Source of the DNA: Flavobacteriia bacterium
GTDB lineage: Bacteria; Bacteroidota; Bacteroidia; Flavobacteriales; Flavobacteriaceae
Assembly: GCA_018500075.1 (NCBI GenBank)
Contig: JAHBAN010000028.1
Span: forward strand, 1 to 39,770
Length of the DNA stretch: 39,770 bases
Direction: 5' to 3'
Notes under the pieces: generated by a model
Seen by the model: only the letters and a program-made list of their open reading frames with translations
Databases searched by the model: none
What the model was told of the DNA's origin: nothing
Part shown: in pieces, positions 22,711 through 31,305 of the stretch
How the letters are laid out: every line of letters starts with the position of its first letter
Position numbering within the stretch: position 1 is the first letter of the stretch
Program-made: the position numbers and the translations under genes

Positions 22711-24812
22711 CTCCAGAACCTCCCCCATGTTTTTTGCATCTCTGCGCCGTGTGTGTCGCGCACACTGCTATACAGCCGGCCCGTCACGTTCACACGCGCC
22801 CCGCCATCCCGTGTGAGCGAGCGAATGGTGCTTTCACTCTTGCGTTTGGTCGCGTTTCCAAGTGCCCAGCTCATAGGCACCGTAATTCGAATACCCTTGT
22901 CAAAAGAGCCTTCCCCGAATTGAGCGGCCGAGAGGTCTGTTTTGGTCACATAGGCCCCCACGCGCCAGCCGTTGCCAAACTCCCGATCCAGCGTGACGGT
23001 GGCGCCATAATCGCCCGCAAGGTAGCGCCCGACATCGATCTGGGTGTGAAAGCCATTGCCAAAGTCATAATATGCCGAGAGGTGTCCTGTTGCGACGCTA
23101 TAGTCCTGCAGACCAAACCTCTGATCAAAATCGCGCTGGGCGACATAGTTTAGCTCGGCGCCAAGCGCGAGCCGACTGGAAACGGGTTTCCAGAGAAGTT
23201 CGCCCGAGAGGCCGGCATACATTTGCTCAAGATATCCGACAGTCACTCGACCATATAGGTTTTCGCCCAATCGCCCGAACTTGGCGATGGTCAGGTGCTC
23301 GATTTTTGGTCCGCTGCCCATGGCGTAAAAACGGGCATCAGAGCGGACCTTGTGAGGCGGGCTCACTGGAACAATGCCGGTTCTGTTGGGGGAAAGGCCG
23401 TCCAGATTTCCGCCGAGTTTGTATGAGAGCGCGCCCGAGGCGACCCAGCCCGGGGCAATATGGTATTGAGCGTCGGCTTTTGCCACGACGTCTGCCCGCA
23501 CAGGGCTATCCGGGTCAAAGACACTGAGCTGAACCACCGGGCCGAACCGCCAGTTCAGGCGCGGATATGTCTGGCTCAACGGCTCGTAATGATCAGACCG
23601 GCGGTCTGCCGAAAAACGGACGCGCTTCAGGATATTGGATGACGGCGAATGCTCCAGATCTTCGATGTCTGATCGCGCGACAGTGAGAGAGCCGGTTGGA
23701 ACGCCTTGATTGGATTGGGTAACACTCAGAGTTTCGACGGATGCTGGCAAGATACGTGTCATGATCCTCAGGGTGCGGCCCAAGGCTTGGCTTTGAATAT
23801 CAAAGCGTTCGTTGCGGATCAGAAGATCGGCGGACGTCTGGCTGATGCGGATCCCCTCAAGCACAATGCCTTCACGCGCGAGGGCTTTGGCGAGTTCTGT
23901 TTTGATCCGGGCTGTTTGAGTGACTTCGTCTGTCCAGCCAAGATCATGGGCTGATTTGCCTGTCCGCCTGGCAACGGGCTGTGGCGCGGTATCAGTCCCG
24001 CCAATGACGGGTGTGTTTTTCGGATCGAGCGTGAGGCTGACGTTCAATCCGAATTCGCTGCCATACATATAGGATGCACCAAGCTGGATCGTATTGTTTA
24101 GCTTATACTTTACGCCGAAATTTAAGGGTGAATTGATGGTGACGATATCGCCGTCTTCCTGCGTATAGGCGTCGGAGGAATACTCCACGGCAAAGCCCAG
24201 CTTTTTGCTGTGCTGATAGCCAAGGCCCGCAAAGCCAGCGACCGGGCCTCTAAACCATCTGTCGTAGTTCGGAATGCCACCAGCCCCGAGGATACCAGTG
24301 GGTCGTGTGCCCAGTGTCGCAAAGCTGTCGTGGCTGCCCAAACGGCCCCAGCCGAGACCGCCCGTCAGACGAAATTTTGACCCTATCGACTTTGTCGCCA
24401 CAACATATTCGCCGCCATGAAGGCCTGTTCCGAGCAGGTCTCGCAGCCCGACTGCGAGGGCGGGGCGATAGCGCCCTTCGTCCAGCAGGCGATAGTGCAC
24501 ATCAAAGCTGCGGTCATAATACGACGGGAGTGAATATCCTGTGACGGTCAGGCCTCTCAAGGCAGAGTAGCGAAACACGCCGGACAAGCGCGGTGTAAGC
24601 TGGAAAGACAGGTTTGTTTTGGTCGTGCGGCCAAAGTAGGAGAGTGTTGTCGAGAGACGCCCATCTTGGGCCACTTCGGCTGTTGGCATATCAATCAGGC
24701 CACTGGACAGGCCATACATATTCACCCACTCGGTGGTCTGTTCGTTGGCTGAAAGAGCCTGGGGCAAAAGAAACGCACCGACCACGGCCCTCAACACGGA
24801 TGCTTTAAACAT
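22707..24812 (-). CDS. YjbH/GfcD-like outer membrane beta-barrel protein
   Basis: A protein of about 701 residues with a signal peptide (MFKASVLRAVVGAFLLPQAL-SANEQ). The YjbH family opening follows: VNMYGLSSGLIDMPTAEVAQDGRLSTTLSYFG, then SYYDRSFDVHYRLLDEG. The C-terminal half alternates aromatic and polar residues, as in a beta-barrel (GYLEQMYAGLSGELLWKP, HLSAYYDFGNGFHTQIDVGRYLAGDYG). In E. coli the yjbEFGH/gfc genes are linked to exopolysaccharide. Here the order is H then F, the reverse of E. coli. The start is taken at ATG 24812; an in-frame GTG at 24821 is possible. It is downstream of ubiB on the same strand, 99 bases away. Confidence 0.87.
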   Translation of the reverse strand: MFKASVLRAVVGAFLLPQALSANEQTTEWVNMYGLSSGLIDMPTAEVAQDGRLSTTLSYFGRTTKTNLSFQLTPRLSGVFRYSALRGLTVTGYSLPSYYDRSFDVHYRLLDEGRYRPALAVGLRDLLGTGLHGGEYVVATKSIGSKFRLTGGLGWGRLGSHDSFATLGTRPTGILGAGGIPNYDRWFRGPVAGFAGLGYQHSKKLGFAVEYSSDAYTQEDGDIVTINSPLNFGVKYKLNNTIQLGASYMYGSEFGLNVSLTLDPKNTPVIGGTDTAPQPVARRTGKSAHDLGWTDEVTQTARIKTELAKALAREGIVLEGIRISQTSADLLIRNERFDIQSQALGRTLRIMTRILPASVETLSVTQSNQGVPTGSLTVARSDIEDLEHSPSSNILKRVRFSADRRSDHYEPLSQTYPRLNWRFGPVVQLSVFDPDSPVRADVVAKADAQYHIAPGWVASGALSYKLGGNLDGLSPNRTGIVPVSPPHKVRSDARFYAMGSGPKIEHLTIAKFGRLGENLYGRVTVGYLEQMYAGLSGELLWKPVSSRLALGAELNYVAQRDFDQRFGLQDYSVATGHLSAYYDFGNGFHTQIDVGRYLAGDYGATVTLDREFGNGWRVGAYVTKTDLSAAQFGEGSFDKGIRITVPMSWALGNATKRKSESTIRSLTRDGGARVNVTGRLYSSVRDTHGAEMQKTWGRFWR

Positions 24813-24911
24813 ATCCTGCACTCGTCATTACTACGTCACCCTGTCTAAACCAGACGATCCACTTTGGGTAGGATAAAGGGCGATATGCCTAATAAGGCGG
24901 TATTCAAAATG

Positions 24912-26441
24912 TCAGGTGAGCAGAAAATAAGCCGCGATGGCCGTAACCCCGGCACTGAGAAGGGCGGTCAAACCGATCTTCAGGCCCATCCGCGAGGGGG
25001 TAGGCTCAGGTTCTGGTGCGGCTTGGGCTGCGAGGGCCTTTTCCACGAGACCAGGCAAGCGGGGGCCAAAACGCGCCACAACCCGCAGGGTTTTCACAAG
25101 ATCATTTGCAAGAGCACGAGGCCCAAGAGCGCTTTTGATATAATCTTCAACGATCGGATGGGCGACGTCCCAGATATTGAGCTGAGGGCTGAGACTGCGC
25201 GCAACGCCTTCCACCACAACCATGGTGCGTTGCAGCAAGATAAGCTCTGTGCGCGTTTCCATTCCGAACCGCTCGGTCACTTCAAACAGGTAGCTCAACA
25301 GTTTTCCCATCGAGATACGTGAGGCATCCATGCCAAAGATCGGCTCTCCCACAGCGCGCAGGGCGCGTGCAAACTCGTCAACATCGCGGTCTGCGGGGAC
25401 ATAGCCGGCCTCGAAATGCACCTCGGCGACGCGTTTGTAATCGCGCTTTATAAACCCGTAGAGGATTTCGGCATAAACACGGCGCGTATAGTCGTCGATA
25501 TGCCCCATGATACCGAAGTCAAAGGCAATGATATCGCCGTTTGGCGCGACTTTAAGGTTGCCTTGGTGCATATCGGCATGAAAAAAACCGTCTCGCAGGG
25601 CATGGTTCAGAAAGAGCTGAAGGACGCGCGTGCCCAGCTCGTCACGGTTTAGCCCGAGCCTGTCGATCGCGTCGTTGTCGCCGAGCGGAACGCCCTCTGC
25701 CCAACTCATGGTCATGACGTGGCGGCTGGAGTGCTCCCAGATGATTTTGGGCAAAGCGAAGCCGGCATCGTCTTTGGTATTGGCTGCGAATTCACTCGCC
25801 GAAGCACTTTCAAGGCGCAGGTCCAGCTCTCCCTTCACAACGCCTTCAAAGTGCTCGATCACATCGCGCGGCTTGAGGCGGCGCGCGCCGGGGCTGAAGA
25901 CTTCTATGAAGTTTGCGACGAAATAAAAAACATCGATATCGCGTTGAAAGGCCCGTTCGATCTTGGGGCGCAGCACTTTCACAGCAACGGTTTCGCCGGT
26001 TTCGCGAAGGCGCGCTTTGTGCACTTGGGCGATAGAGGCTGCGGCCACAGGCTCGCTGAAGTCTTCAAAGACGGCTTCGAGTGGCTGGCCAAGGTCCGCT
26101 TCGATCATCTGTTTGGCGGCAGACGTCGGGAAGGGGGGCAGCTTGTCTTGCAAGATGCGCAGCTGAACTGCGAGATCCTCGCCCACAAGGTCGGGGCGGG
26201 TGCTGAGCACTTGTCCGAACTTGATATAGGCCGGCCCCAGAGCCGAGAGGGCGCGTGCGGGCGGCGGCAGCGCAAGATCGCCGCGTTTGCCAATCCACTG
26301 GAACGGCCAGACGAGCGAGCGCGCGAGAATACGAAGCGGGCGGGGCGCGTCAAAGGCTTCAAGCACAACGGGCATTGCCCCTGTGCGCTCAAGCGTGGCG
26401 CCCATCCGGATCATCCGGATGATATTGTGCGGGCCCTTCAA
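24912..26441 (-). CDS. ubiB: UbiB, ABC1/ADCK kinase-like ATPase for ubiquinone synthesis
   Basis: A 509-residue UbiB. The family-specific KxGQ motif (KFGQ, residues 74-77) is present, followed by the atypical kinase core (VAVKVLRPKIERAFQRDIDVFYFVA; then HADMHQGNLKVAPNGDIIAFDFGIMGH). A C-terminal membrane helix ends the protein (GLTALLSAGVTAIAAYFLLT). UbiB-type ATPases assist ubiquinone biosynthesis at the inner membrane and are not the hydroxylase they are sometimes named after. It overlaps the ubiE stop by 4 bases, so the two ubiquinone genes are coupled. Confidence 0.97.
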   Translation of the reverse strand: MKGPHNIIRMIRMGATLERTGAMPVVLEAFDAPRPLRILARSLVWPFQWIGKRGDLALPPPARALSALGPAYIKFGQVLSTRPDLVGEDLAVQLRILQDKLPPFPTSAAKQMIEADLGQPLEAVFEDFSEPVAAASIAQVHKARLRETGETVAVKVLRPKIERAFQRDIDVFYFVANFIEVFSPGARRLKPRDVIEHFEGVVKGELDLRLESASASEFAANTKDDAGFALPKIIWEHSSRHVMTMSWAEGVPLGDNDAIDRLGLNRDELGTRVLQLFLNHALRDGFFHADMHQGNLKVAPNGDIIAFDFGIMGHIDDYTRRVYAEILYGFIKRDYKRVAEVHFEAGYVPADRDVDEFARALRAVGEPIFGMDASRISMGKLLSYLFEVTERFGMETRTELILLQRTMVVVEGVARSLSPQLNIWDVAHPIVEDYIKSALGPRALANDLVKTLRVVARFGPRLPGLVEKALAAQAAPEPEPTPSRMGLKIGLTALLSAGVTAIAAYFLLT

Positions 26442-27181
26442 ATCTTCCAGCCTGAATGAAGCGCGGCAATACCGAGGCTCAGATTGCGATAGCTTGCGTT
26501 TTCAAAGCCCGCATCTTTGATCATCTGTAAGAAGGTGTCTTGGTCGGGAAAGCGGCGGATCGACTCGACAAGGTATTGATAGCTGTCCTTGTCGCCAGCA
26601 ATGGCTTCGCCAAGGCGTGGAATAATGTTGAACGAATAAAGGTCATAGGCCTTTTGCATCAGATCGTTCGGGATCTGGCTGAACTCAAGGACCATAAGCC
26701 TCCCACCCGGACGCAACACGCGGAACGCCTCTGCAAGGGCCTCTTGGGGGCGGGTCACATTCCTGATTCCAAACGAGATGGTGTAAACATCAAAGCTGTT
26801 GTCAGGGAAGGGCAGCGCCATTGCGTCACCGACAACCCAGCTCAACTTGCGCGCCATTTGCTCGGCTTCGGCGCGTTTGCGCCCTTCAATGAGCATGGGT
26901 TCTGTCAAGTCACAGACAACTGCCTCGGCTTCGCCCGCGCGCGCCAGAAACCGGAAGGATATGTCGCCTGTGCCGCCCGCGACATCGAGCAATCTTTGCC
27001 CCGCGCGCGGCGCCAGCCAATCCATCATAGCATCTTTCCACAGGCGGTGGATCCCGAGGCTCATCGCGTCGTTCATCACGTCGTATTTGGACGCAACAGA
27101 GCCGAAGATACCTTGAACGCGTCCCGCTTTTTCTGACTCCGGGACGGTTTGAAAGCCGAAATGTGTAGTTTTCTCTGACAT
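26438..27181 (-). CDS. ubiE: Ubiquinone/menaquinone methyltransferase UbiE
   Basis: A 247-residue class I SAM-dependent C-methyltransferase. Motif I is DVAGGTGD at 66-73. The UbiE signature regions YDVMNDAMSLGIHRLWKD and SFGIRNVTRPQEALAEAFRVLRPGGRLMVLEFS are present. It methylates a polyprenyl benzoquinol intermediate of ubiquinone. The start MSEKTTHFGF matches the family; the longer in-frame extension to 27253 does not. It is divergent from mutM (95 bases) and coupled to ubiB by a 4-base overlap. Confidence 0.97.
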   Translation of the reverse strand: MSEKTTHFGFQTVPESEKAGRVQGIFGSVASKYDVMNDAMSLGIHRLWKDAMMDWLAPRAGQRLLDVAGGTGDISFRFLARAGEAEAVVCDLTEPMLIEGRKRAEAEQMARKLSWVVGDAMALPFPDNSFDVYTISFGIRNVTRPQEALAEAFRVLRPGGRLMVLEFSQIPNDLMQKAYDLYSFNIIPRLGEAIAGDKDSYQYLVESIRRFPDQDTFLQMIKDAGFENASYRNLSLGIAALHSGWKI

Positions 27182-27276
27182 GGGCCTTGCCGTTTGCTGT
27201 GCTCCCTTCTCATATAGTGCCGAAGTGATGCGCACAATGCGCTGAAATGGCACGAAAAGAGCAAAGCGAGCAGCCC

Positions 27277-28128
27277 ATGCCCGAACTTCCCGAAGTCGAA
27301 ACCGTGATGCGGGGCCTTGCGCCTTCTATGGAAGGGGTTCGGATTGCAAAGGTTGATGTCAATCGTCCTGATTTGCGCTGGCCGTTTCCCGAGCGGATGG
27401 CAGAGCGGCTCAAGGGGCAGGTCATTTTGCGGCTGCGGCGGCGCTCCAAGTATATCCTTGCTGATCTGAGCAATGGAGAATCACTTCTCATTCATTTGGG
27501 TATGTCAGGGCGGATGACTGTTTCGGGCGATCCTCTCGGGCAGTTTGTGCATGAGCACCCGCACCTTGAGAAGCACGATCATGTGATCATCTGGATGGAT
27601 GGCGGCGCCCGGATTGCCTTTAACGATCCGCGCCGGTTCGGAGCGATGGATTTGTTGCCCACCGAGACGGCCGAAAGCCACCCGCTTTTGGCCAAGCTCG
27701 GGCCAGAGCCTTTGGGCAATACGTTTTCGGAAAGCTATCTGGCCGAGGCGCTTTCCGGGCGGCGGACGCCGATGAAATCCGCGTTGCTGGACCAGCGGAT
27801 TATTGCGGGGCTTGGCAATATATATGTTTGTGAAGTGCTTCATAAAACTGGGATTTCTCCAACGCGACTGGCGGGGCAGGTGAGCCGCGCGCGATTGAAC
27901 AGGGTCGTGCCTGCTGTGCGGGATGTGCTTGAAACAGCAATCGCTGCGGGCGGCTCTTCTTTGAAAGACTTCAAACAGGCAAATGGCGAGCTTGGATATT
28001 TTCAGCACCAATTCAACGTCTATGACAAAGAGGGCGCGGACTGTCAGACAGCAGACTGCACGGGGGTGATCCGGCGGATCGTCCAGTCTGGACGTTCGAC
28101 CTTCTACTGCCCGCTGTGTCAAAGATAG
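27277..28128 (+). CDS. mutM: Formamidopyrimidine-DNA glycosylase (Fpg/MutM)
   Basis: A 283-residue DNA repair glycosylase/AP lyase that removes oxidised purines such as 8-oxoguanine. The start at 27277 gives MPELPEVETV. Met removal must expose Pro2, the catalytic nucleophile, with Glu3, so the ATG at 27247 is excluded on mechanism. The Lys58 region (RRRSKYILADL) and the C-terminal zinc finger are visible. The finger is C-x4-C rather than C-x2-C in the first pair, then CPLC near the end (GRSTFYCPLCQR). Confidence 0.97.
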   Translation: MPELPEVETVMRGLAPSMEGVRIAKVDVNRPDLRWPFPERMAERLKGQVILRLRRRSKYILADLSNGESLLIHLGMSGRMTVSGDPLGQFVHEHPHLEKHDHVIIWMDGGARIAFNDPRRFGAMDLLPTETAESHPLLAKLGPEPLGNTFSESYLAEALSGRRTPMKSALLDQRIIAGLGNIYVCEVLHKTGISPTRLAGQVSRARLNRVVPAVRDVLETAIAAGGSSLKDFKQANGELGYFQHQFNVYDKEGADCQTADCTGVIRRIVQSGRSTFYCPLCQR

Positions 28129-28194
28129 CTTGAACCATGCGACAGGAATGATATGGAAACGGCTCTGAGTGAAACAAGCGAAAGCGACCATCAC

Positions 28195-28971
28195 ATGGCT
28201 TTTGAGACGATCATCGTCGACGTGGAAGACCACATTGCCCTTATCCGCCTAAACCGCCCTGACGCGCTCAATGCGCTCAATGCAGAGCTGCTAACGGAGC
28301 TTGTCGAGGCGCTGAAAGACGCGCAGACAAACGATAAAGTGCGCTGCATCGTCATCACAGGCAGCGAGAAAGCCTTCGCCGCGGGGGCTGACATCAAAAT
28401 GATGAGCGAAAAGAGCTTTGTGGATGTATTTACAGAAGATCTCTTTACGCCTGAAAGCCATGAGATAGCGCGGATCCGCAAACCGATTATCGCAGCCGTT
28501 TCTGGCTATGCGCTGGGCGGCGGATGCGAGCTTGCGATGATGTGCGATTTTATCATCTGTTCGGATACGGCCAAATTTGGACAGCCCGAGATCAACCTTG
28601 GCGTTATGGCGGGCCTCGGTGGCACGCAACGTCTGACAAGAGCGATCGGCAAGGCGAAGTCTATGGACATGAACCTCACCGGGCGCTTTATGGACGCTGA
28701 AGAAGCCGAGCGCGCCGGGCTTGTGAGCCGTGTCGTGCCTGCCAAAGAACTGATGAAGGAAGCGATGAGTGCCGCCGCGAAGATTGCCGAGAAGTCGATG
28801 ATCACGGCGATGGCTGTCAAAGAGGCAACGAACCGCTCTTTTGAGATGACATTGAACGAAGGGCTGCTCTTTGAGCGCCGCGTCTTCCACTCGCTTTTTG
28901 CGACCGAGGACCAGAAAGAAGGCATGGCCGCGTTCAGCGAAAAACGTCAGCCGCAGTTCCGCGACAGATAA
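28195..28971 (+). CDS. Enoyl-CoA hydratase
   Basis: A 258-residue crotonase-fold enoyl-CoA hydratase. The oxyanion-hole segments AFAAGADIKMM and YALGGGCELAM are present, with both catalytic glutamates (Glu112 in GCELAM, Glu132 in GQPEINLG). It should hydrate trans-2-enoyl-CoA in fatty acid or amino acid breakdown. The start MAFETIIVDV is chosen on family grounds. An in-frame ATG at 28153 has a better AGGA Shine-Dalgarno and would add 14 residues. It stands between mutM and rpsT. Confidence 0.93.
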   Translation: MAFETIIVDVEDHIALIRLNRPDALNALNAELLTELVEALKDAQTNDKVRCIVITGSEKAFAAGADIKMMSEKSFVDVFTEDLFTPESHEIARIRKPIIAAVSGYALGGGCELAMMCDFIICSDTAKFGQPEINLGVMAGLGGTQRLTRAIGKAKSMDMNLTGRFMDAEEAERAGLVSRVVPAKELMKEAMSAAAKIAEKSMITAMAVKEATNRSFEMTLNEGLLFERRVFHSLFATEDQKEGMAAFSEKRQPQFRDR

Positions 28972-29139
28972 GCTCTGGTTTGGCCGATATATAAGGGTTT
29001 GCATTTGCAGCAAACTCACGTATACGGCCAGCCAATATATGCGCGTGCAGCCCGCTCTGGCTAGAATCACCACTTCGGTGTCGGCTATTGGGTGCAGTGC
29101 GTTTTAACGAAATAACATAACCGAACCGAGGTCTCTCAC

Positions 29140-29403
29140 ATGGCAAATTCGCCCCAAGCAAAAAAACGCGCTCGTCAAAACGAAGCACGCTTCGCTGTAA
29201 ACAAAGCGCGCCGTTCACGTATCCGCACATATCTTCGCAAAGTTGAGGAAGCGATTGCTTCTGGCGACAAGGACGCGGCAGCCGCAGCGCTTCGCGCGGC
29301 ACAGCCCGAGCTGATGCGCGGCGTCACAAAAGGCGTTTTCCATAAGAACACAGCAGCGCGCAAAATGTCACGCCTGACATCACGCGTTAAGGCGCTCGGC
29401 TAA
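29140..29403 (+). CDS. rpsT: 30S ribosomal protein S20
   Basis: An 87-residue, strongly basic protein with the S20 signature: ANSPQAKKRARQNEARFAVN, KARRSRIRTYLRKVEEAI, then GVFHKNTAARKMSRLTSRV. S20 binds 16S rRNA early in assembly of the small subunit. An intrinsic terminator follows at 29429-29457. Its place just before dnaA is common in Rhodobacterales. Confidence 0.98.
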   Translation: MANSPQAKKRARQNEARFAVNKARRSRIRTYLRKVEEAIASGDKDAAAAALRAAQPELMRGVTKGVFHKNTAARKMSRLTSRVKALG

Positions 29404-29428
29404 GATCCAGCGCTCTTTTGACAGTTTG

Positions 29429-29464
29429 ACGGCGCTCCATTCGGGGCGCCGTTTTTTGTTTTTT
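29429..29464 (+). terminator. Rho-independent terminator after rpsT
   Basis: The stem ACGGCGCTCC / GGGGCGCCGT (10 bp, one G-U pair) with loop ATTC is followed by two T-runs of six bases split by a G. It starts 26 bases after the rpsT stop. Confidence 0.92.
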
Positions 29465-29813
29465 CCAGTGTTTTCAAACGGGCAAAAAAGCCCGCGGGAT
29501 TCTTTTTGACGGAATCGAGAGTCAAGCGTGAAGATCAGTTGCTTGGCCGCCCAGCATATTGCTAATTTCAGTTCAGCGATTCACCTCGCTTTGGGGGGAT
29601 AGACCGAATCTTGGCTTTGCAAAACAAGCCGGAACTTCATTTGCGGTCATATGTCCAAAGGGTAAAACAACATAAAATGCCACAGCCGGCTTTAGCGGGT
29701 TAACTGTGTTGTTTTGATTGGGGAATGCTCGTTTAGGAGCCCTGCTGCAAGGGCCCAGATGATATTTTTTGATGTTGGCTCAATTTGGGCTATTGGGACG
29801 AAACGGGACAAAA
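29465..29813 (+). promoter_or_regulatory. Upstream region of dnaA, no clear oriC
   Basis: About 350 bases without a gene. It holds a short hairpin CGGGC-aaaaaa-GCCCG near 29480 and another, GCCCT/AGGGC, at 29739-29754. No good match to the DnaA box TTATNCACA was seen, so there is no support for placing the origin here. The dnaA promoter must lie in this stretch, but no -10/-35 pair could be picked with confidence. GGGA precedes the dnaA ATG by 6-7 bases. Confidence 0.4.
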
Positions 29814-31184
29814 ATGACAGATGAACAGTGGGGTGTGCTGCAAGGCAACCTTTTGAAAGCCGTTGGCAAGAACAACTATGCAAGCTGGATTGAACCGCTG
29901 GCTTTTGACGATCTTCGCGACGGTGTTGCAACCTTCAATGTCCCGACGACCTTTCTTGGAAACTACGTAAAGCAAAATTTTGGCGACCAGATTCTGTATC
30001 AGATGATGGGGCTTGGCCTGAATGTGTCCCGTGTGCGTTTTATTGTTGCGGCACAATCGCCCAATGCCGCAAACCAGCCTTTGGATAAATCAGATGGCGC
30101 CGCCGCACTGCCGGAGGCCGCACCTCAAAAGCGCGATACGCCAATCGCAGCCGCGCCTTTGGATCCGAAATTCACCTTCTCCAATTTTGTTGTGGGCAAG
30201 CCAAACGAGCTGGCCCATGCTGCCGCCAAACGCGTGGCGGAAGGTGGCCCTGTGACGTTCAACCCGCTGTTTTTATATGGTGGTGTCGGGCTTGGTAAGA
30301 CGCACCTGATGCACGCCATTGCATGGGATCTTCAAACCAGTCGCCCTGATCTCAATGTGGTCTATCTCTCTGCCGAGCAGTTCATGTATCGTTTTGTTCA
30401 GGCGCTGCGCGACCGCAAGATGATGGATTTCAAGGAGCTGTTCCGCTCGGTTGATGTGCTTATGGTTGATGACGTGCAGTTTATTGCGGGCAAAGACAGC
30501 ACGCAGGAAGAGTTTTTCCATACGTTCAACGCGCTGGTCGACCAGCGCAAACAGATCATTATCTCGGCAGACCGTGCCCCCGGTGAGATCAAGGACCTCG
30601 AAGAGCGGATCAAAAGCCGCTTGCAATGCGGTCTGGTGGTGGATTTGCACCCGACAGATTACGAGCTACGGCTTGGTATCCTTCAGTCAAAAGTCGAAGT
30701 GCAGCAGGCGCAATATCCCGAGCTATCGCTGGATGCGGGTGTGCTTGAGTTTCTGGCGCATCGCATCAGCACGAATGTGCGCGTGCTCGAAGGCGCTCTG
30801 ACACGGTTGTTTGCCTTTGCCTCGCTCGTTGGCCGCCCGATCACGCTCGAGTTGGCGCAAGACTGCTTGGCCGACGTGCTGCGCAACTCCGAGCGCAAGA
30901 TTTCGGTCGAGGAAATTCAGCGCAAAGTCTCGGAGCATTACAATATCCGGTTGAGCGATATGATCGGCCCCAAGCGTGTGCGCACATATGCGCGCCCGCG
31001 TCAGGTTGCTATGTATCTTTGCAAACAGCTGACAAGCCGCTCTCTTCCCGAGATTGGCCGCTGCTTTGGCGGACGTGATCATACGACGATCATGTATGGC
31101 GTGCGCAAAATCGAAGATATGCGCGCTCAGGACGGGCAGCTCGCTGAAGATATAGAGATTCTGCGCCGCATTCTGGAAGCGTGA
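29814..31184 (+). CDS. dnaA: Chromosomal replication initiator DnaA
   Basis: A 456-residue DnaA, the AAA+ protein that opens the origin. Domain I starts MTDEQWGVLQGNLLKAVGKN. A linker rich in Ala/Pro lies at about 80-120. Walker A GGVGLGKT is at 156-163, Walker B VDVLMVDDVQF at about 215, and the C-terminal DNA-binding signature includes GRCFGGRDHTTIMYGVRKI. The start is taken at MTDEQW, as in alphaproteobacterial relatives; the upstream in-frame ATG at 29769 is not conserved. It is followed 121 bases later by dnaN. Confidence 0.98.
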   Translation: MTDEQWGVLQGNLLKAVGKNNYASWIEPLAFDDLRDGVATFNVPTTFLGNYVKQNFGDQILYQMMGLGLNVSRVRFIVAAQSPNAANQPLDKSDGAAALPEAAPQKRDTPIAAAPLDPKFTFSNFVVGKPNELAHAAAKRVAEGGPVTFNPLFLYGGVGLGKTHLMHAIAWDLQTSRPDLNVVYLSAEQFMYRFVQALRDRKMMDFKELFRSVDVLMVDDVQFIAGKDSTQEEFFHTFNALVDQRKQIIISADRAPGEIKDLEERIKSRLQCGLVVDLHPTDYELRLGILQSKVEVQQAQYPELSLDAGVLEFLAHRISTNVRVLEGALTRLFAFASLVGRPITLELAQDCLADVLRNSERKISVEEIQRKVSEHYNIRLSDMIGPKRVRTYARPRQVAMYLCKQLTSRSLPEIGRCFGGRDHTTIMYGVRKIEDMRAQDGQLAEDIEILRRILEA

Positions 31185-31305
31185 GCCAGAGCGGGGGCCT
31201 AGGCGCTTGACGCCTTTGGCTTTCCAGTGGACAACACAAGAAAGAACTTGAGTTGACTGGGGGATGGGCTAGTTTGTTCGTCCCGCCAGCACAGAGGAGC
31301 TAGGG

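Noticed and set aside
29465..29813. Chromosome origin (oriC) in the rpsT-dnaA gap
   Set aside because: No cluster of TTATNCACA-type DnaA boxes was seen. TTTTCCAGT at 29461 is a poor match and is alone. The origin may be elsewhere; GC skew of the whole chromosome is needed.
31201..31219. Terminator after dnaA (AGGCG-cttga-CGCCT then TTT)
   Set aside because: The stem is only 5 bp with a three-base T-run. It is too weak to call, and dnaA-dnaN are often co-transcribed.
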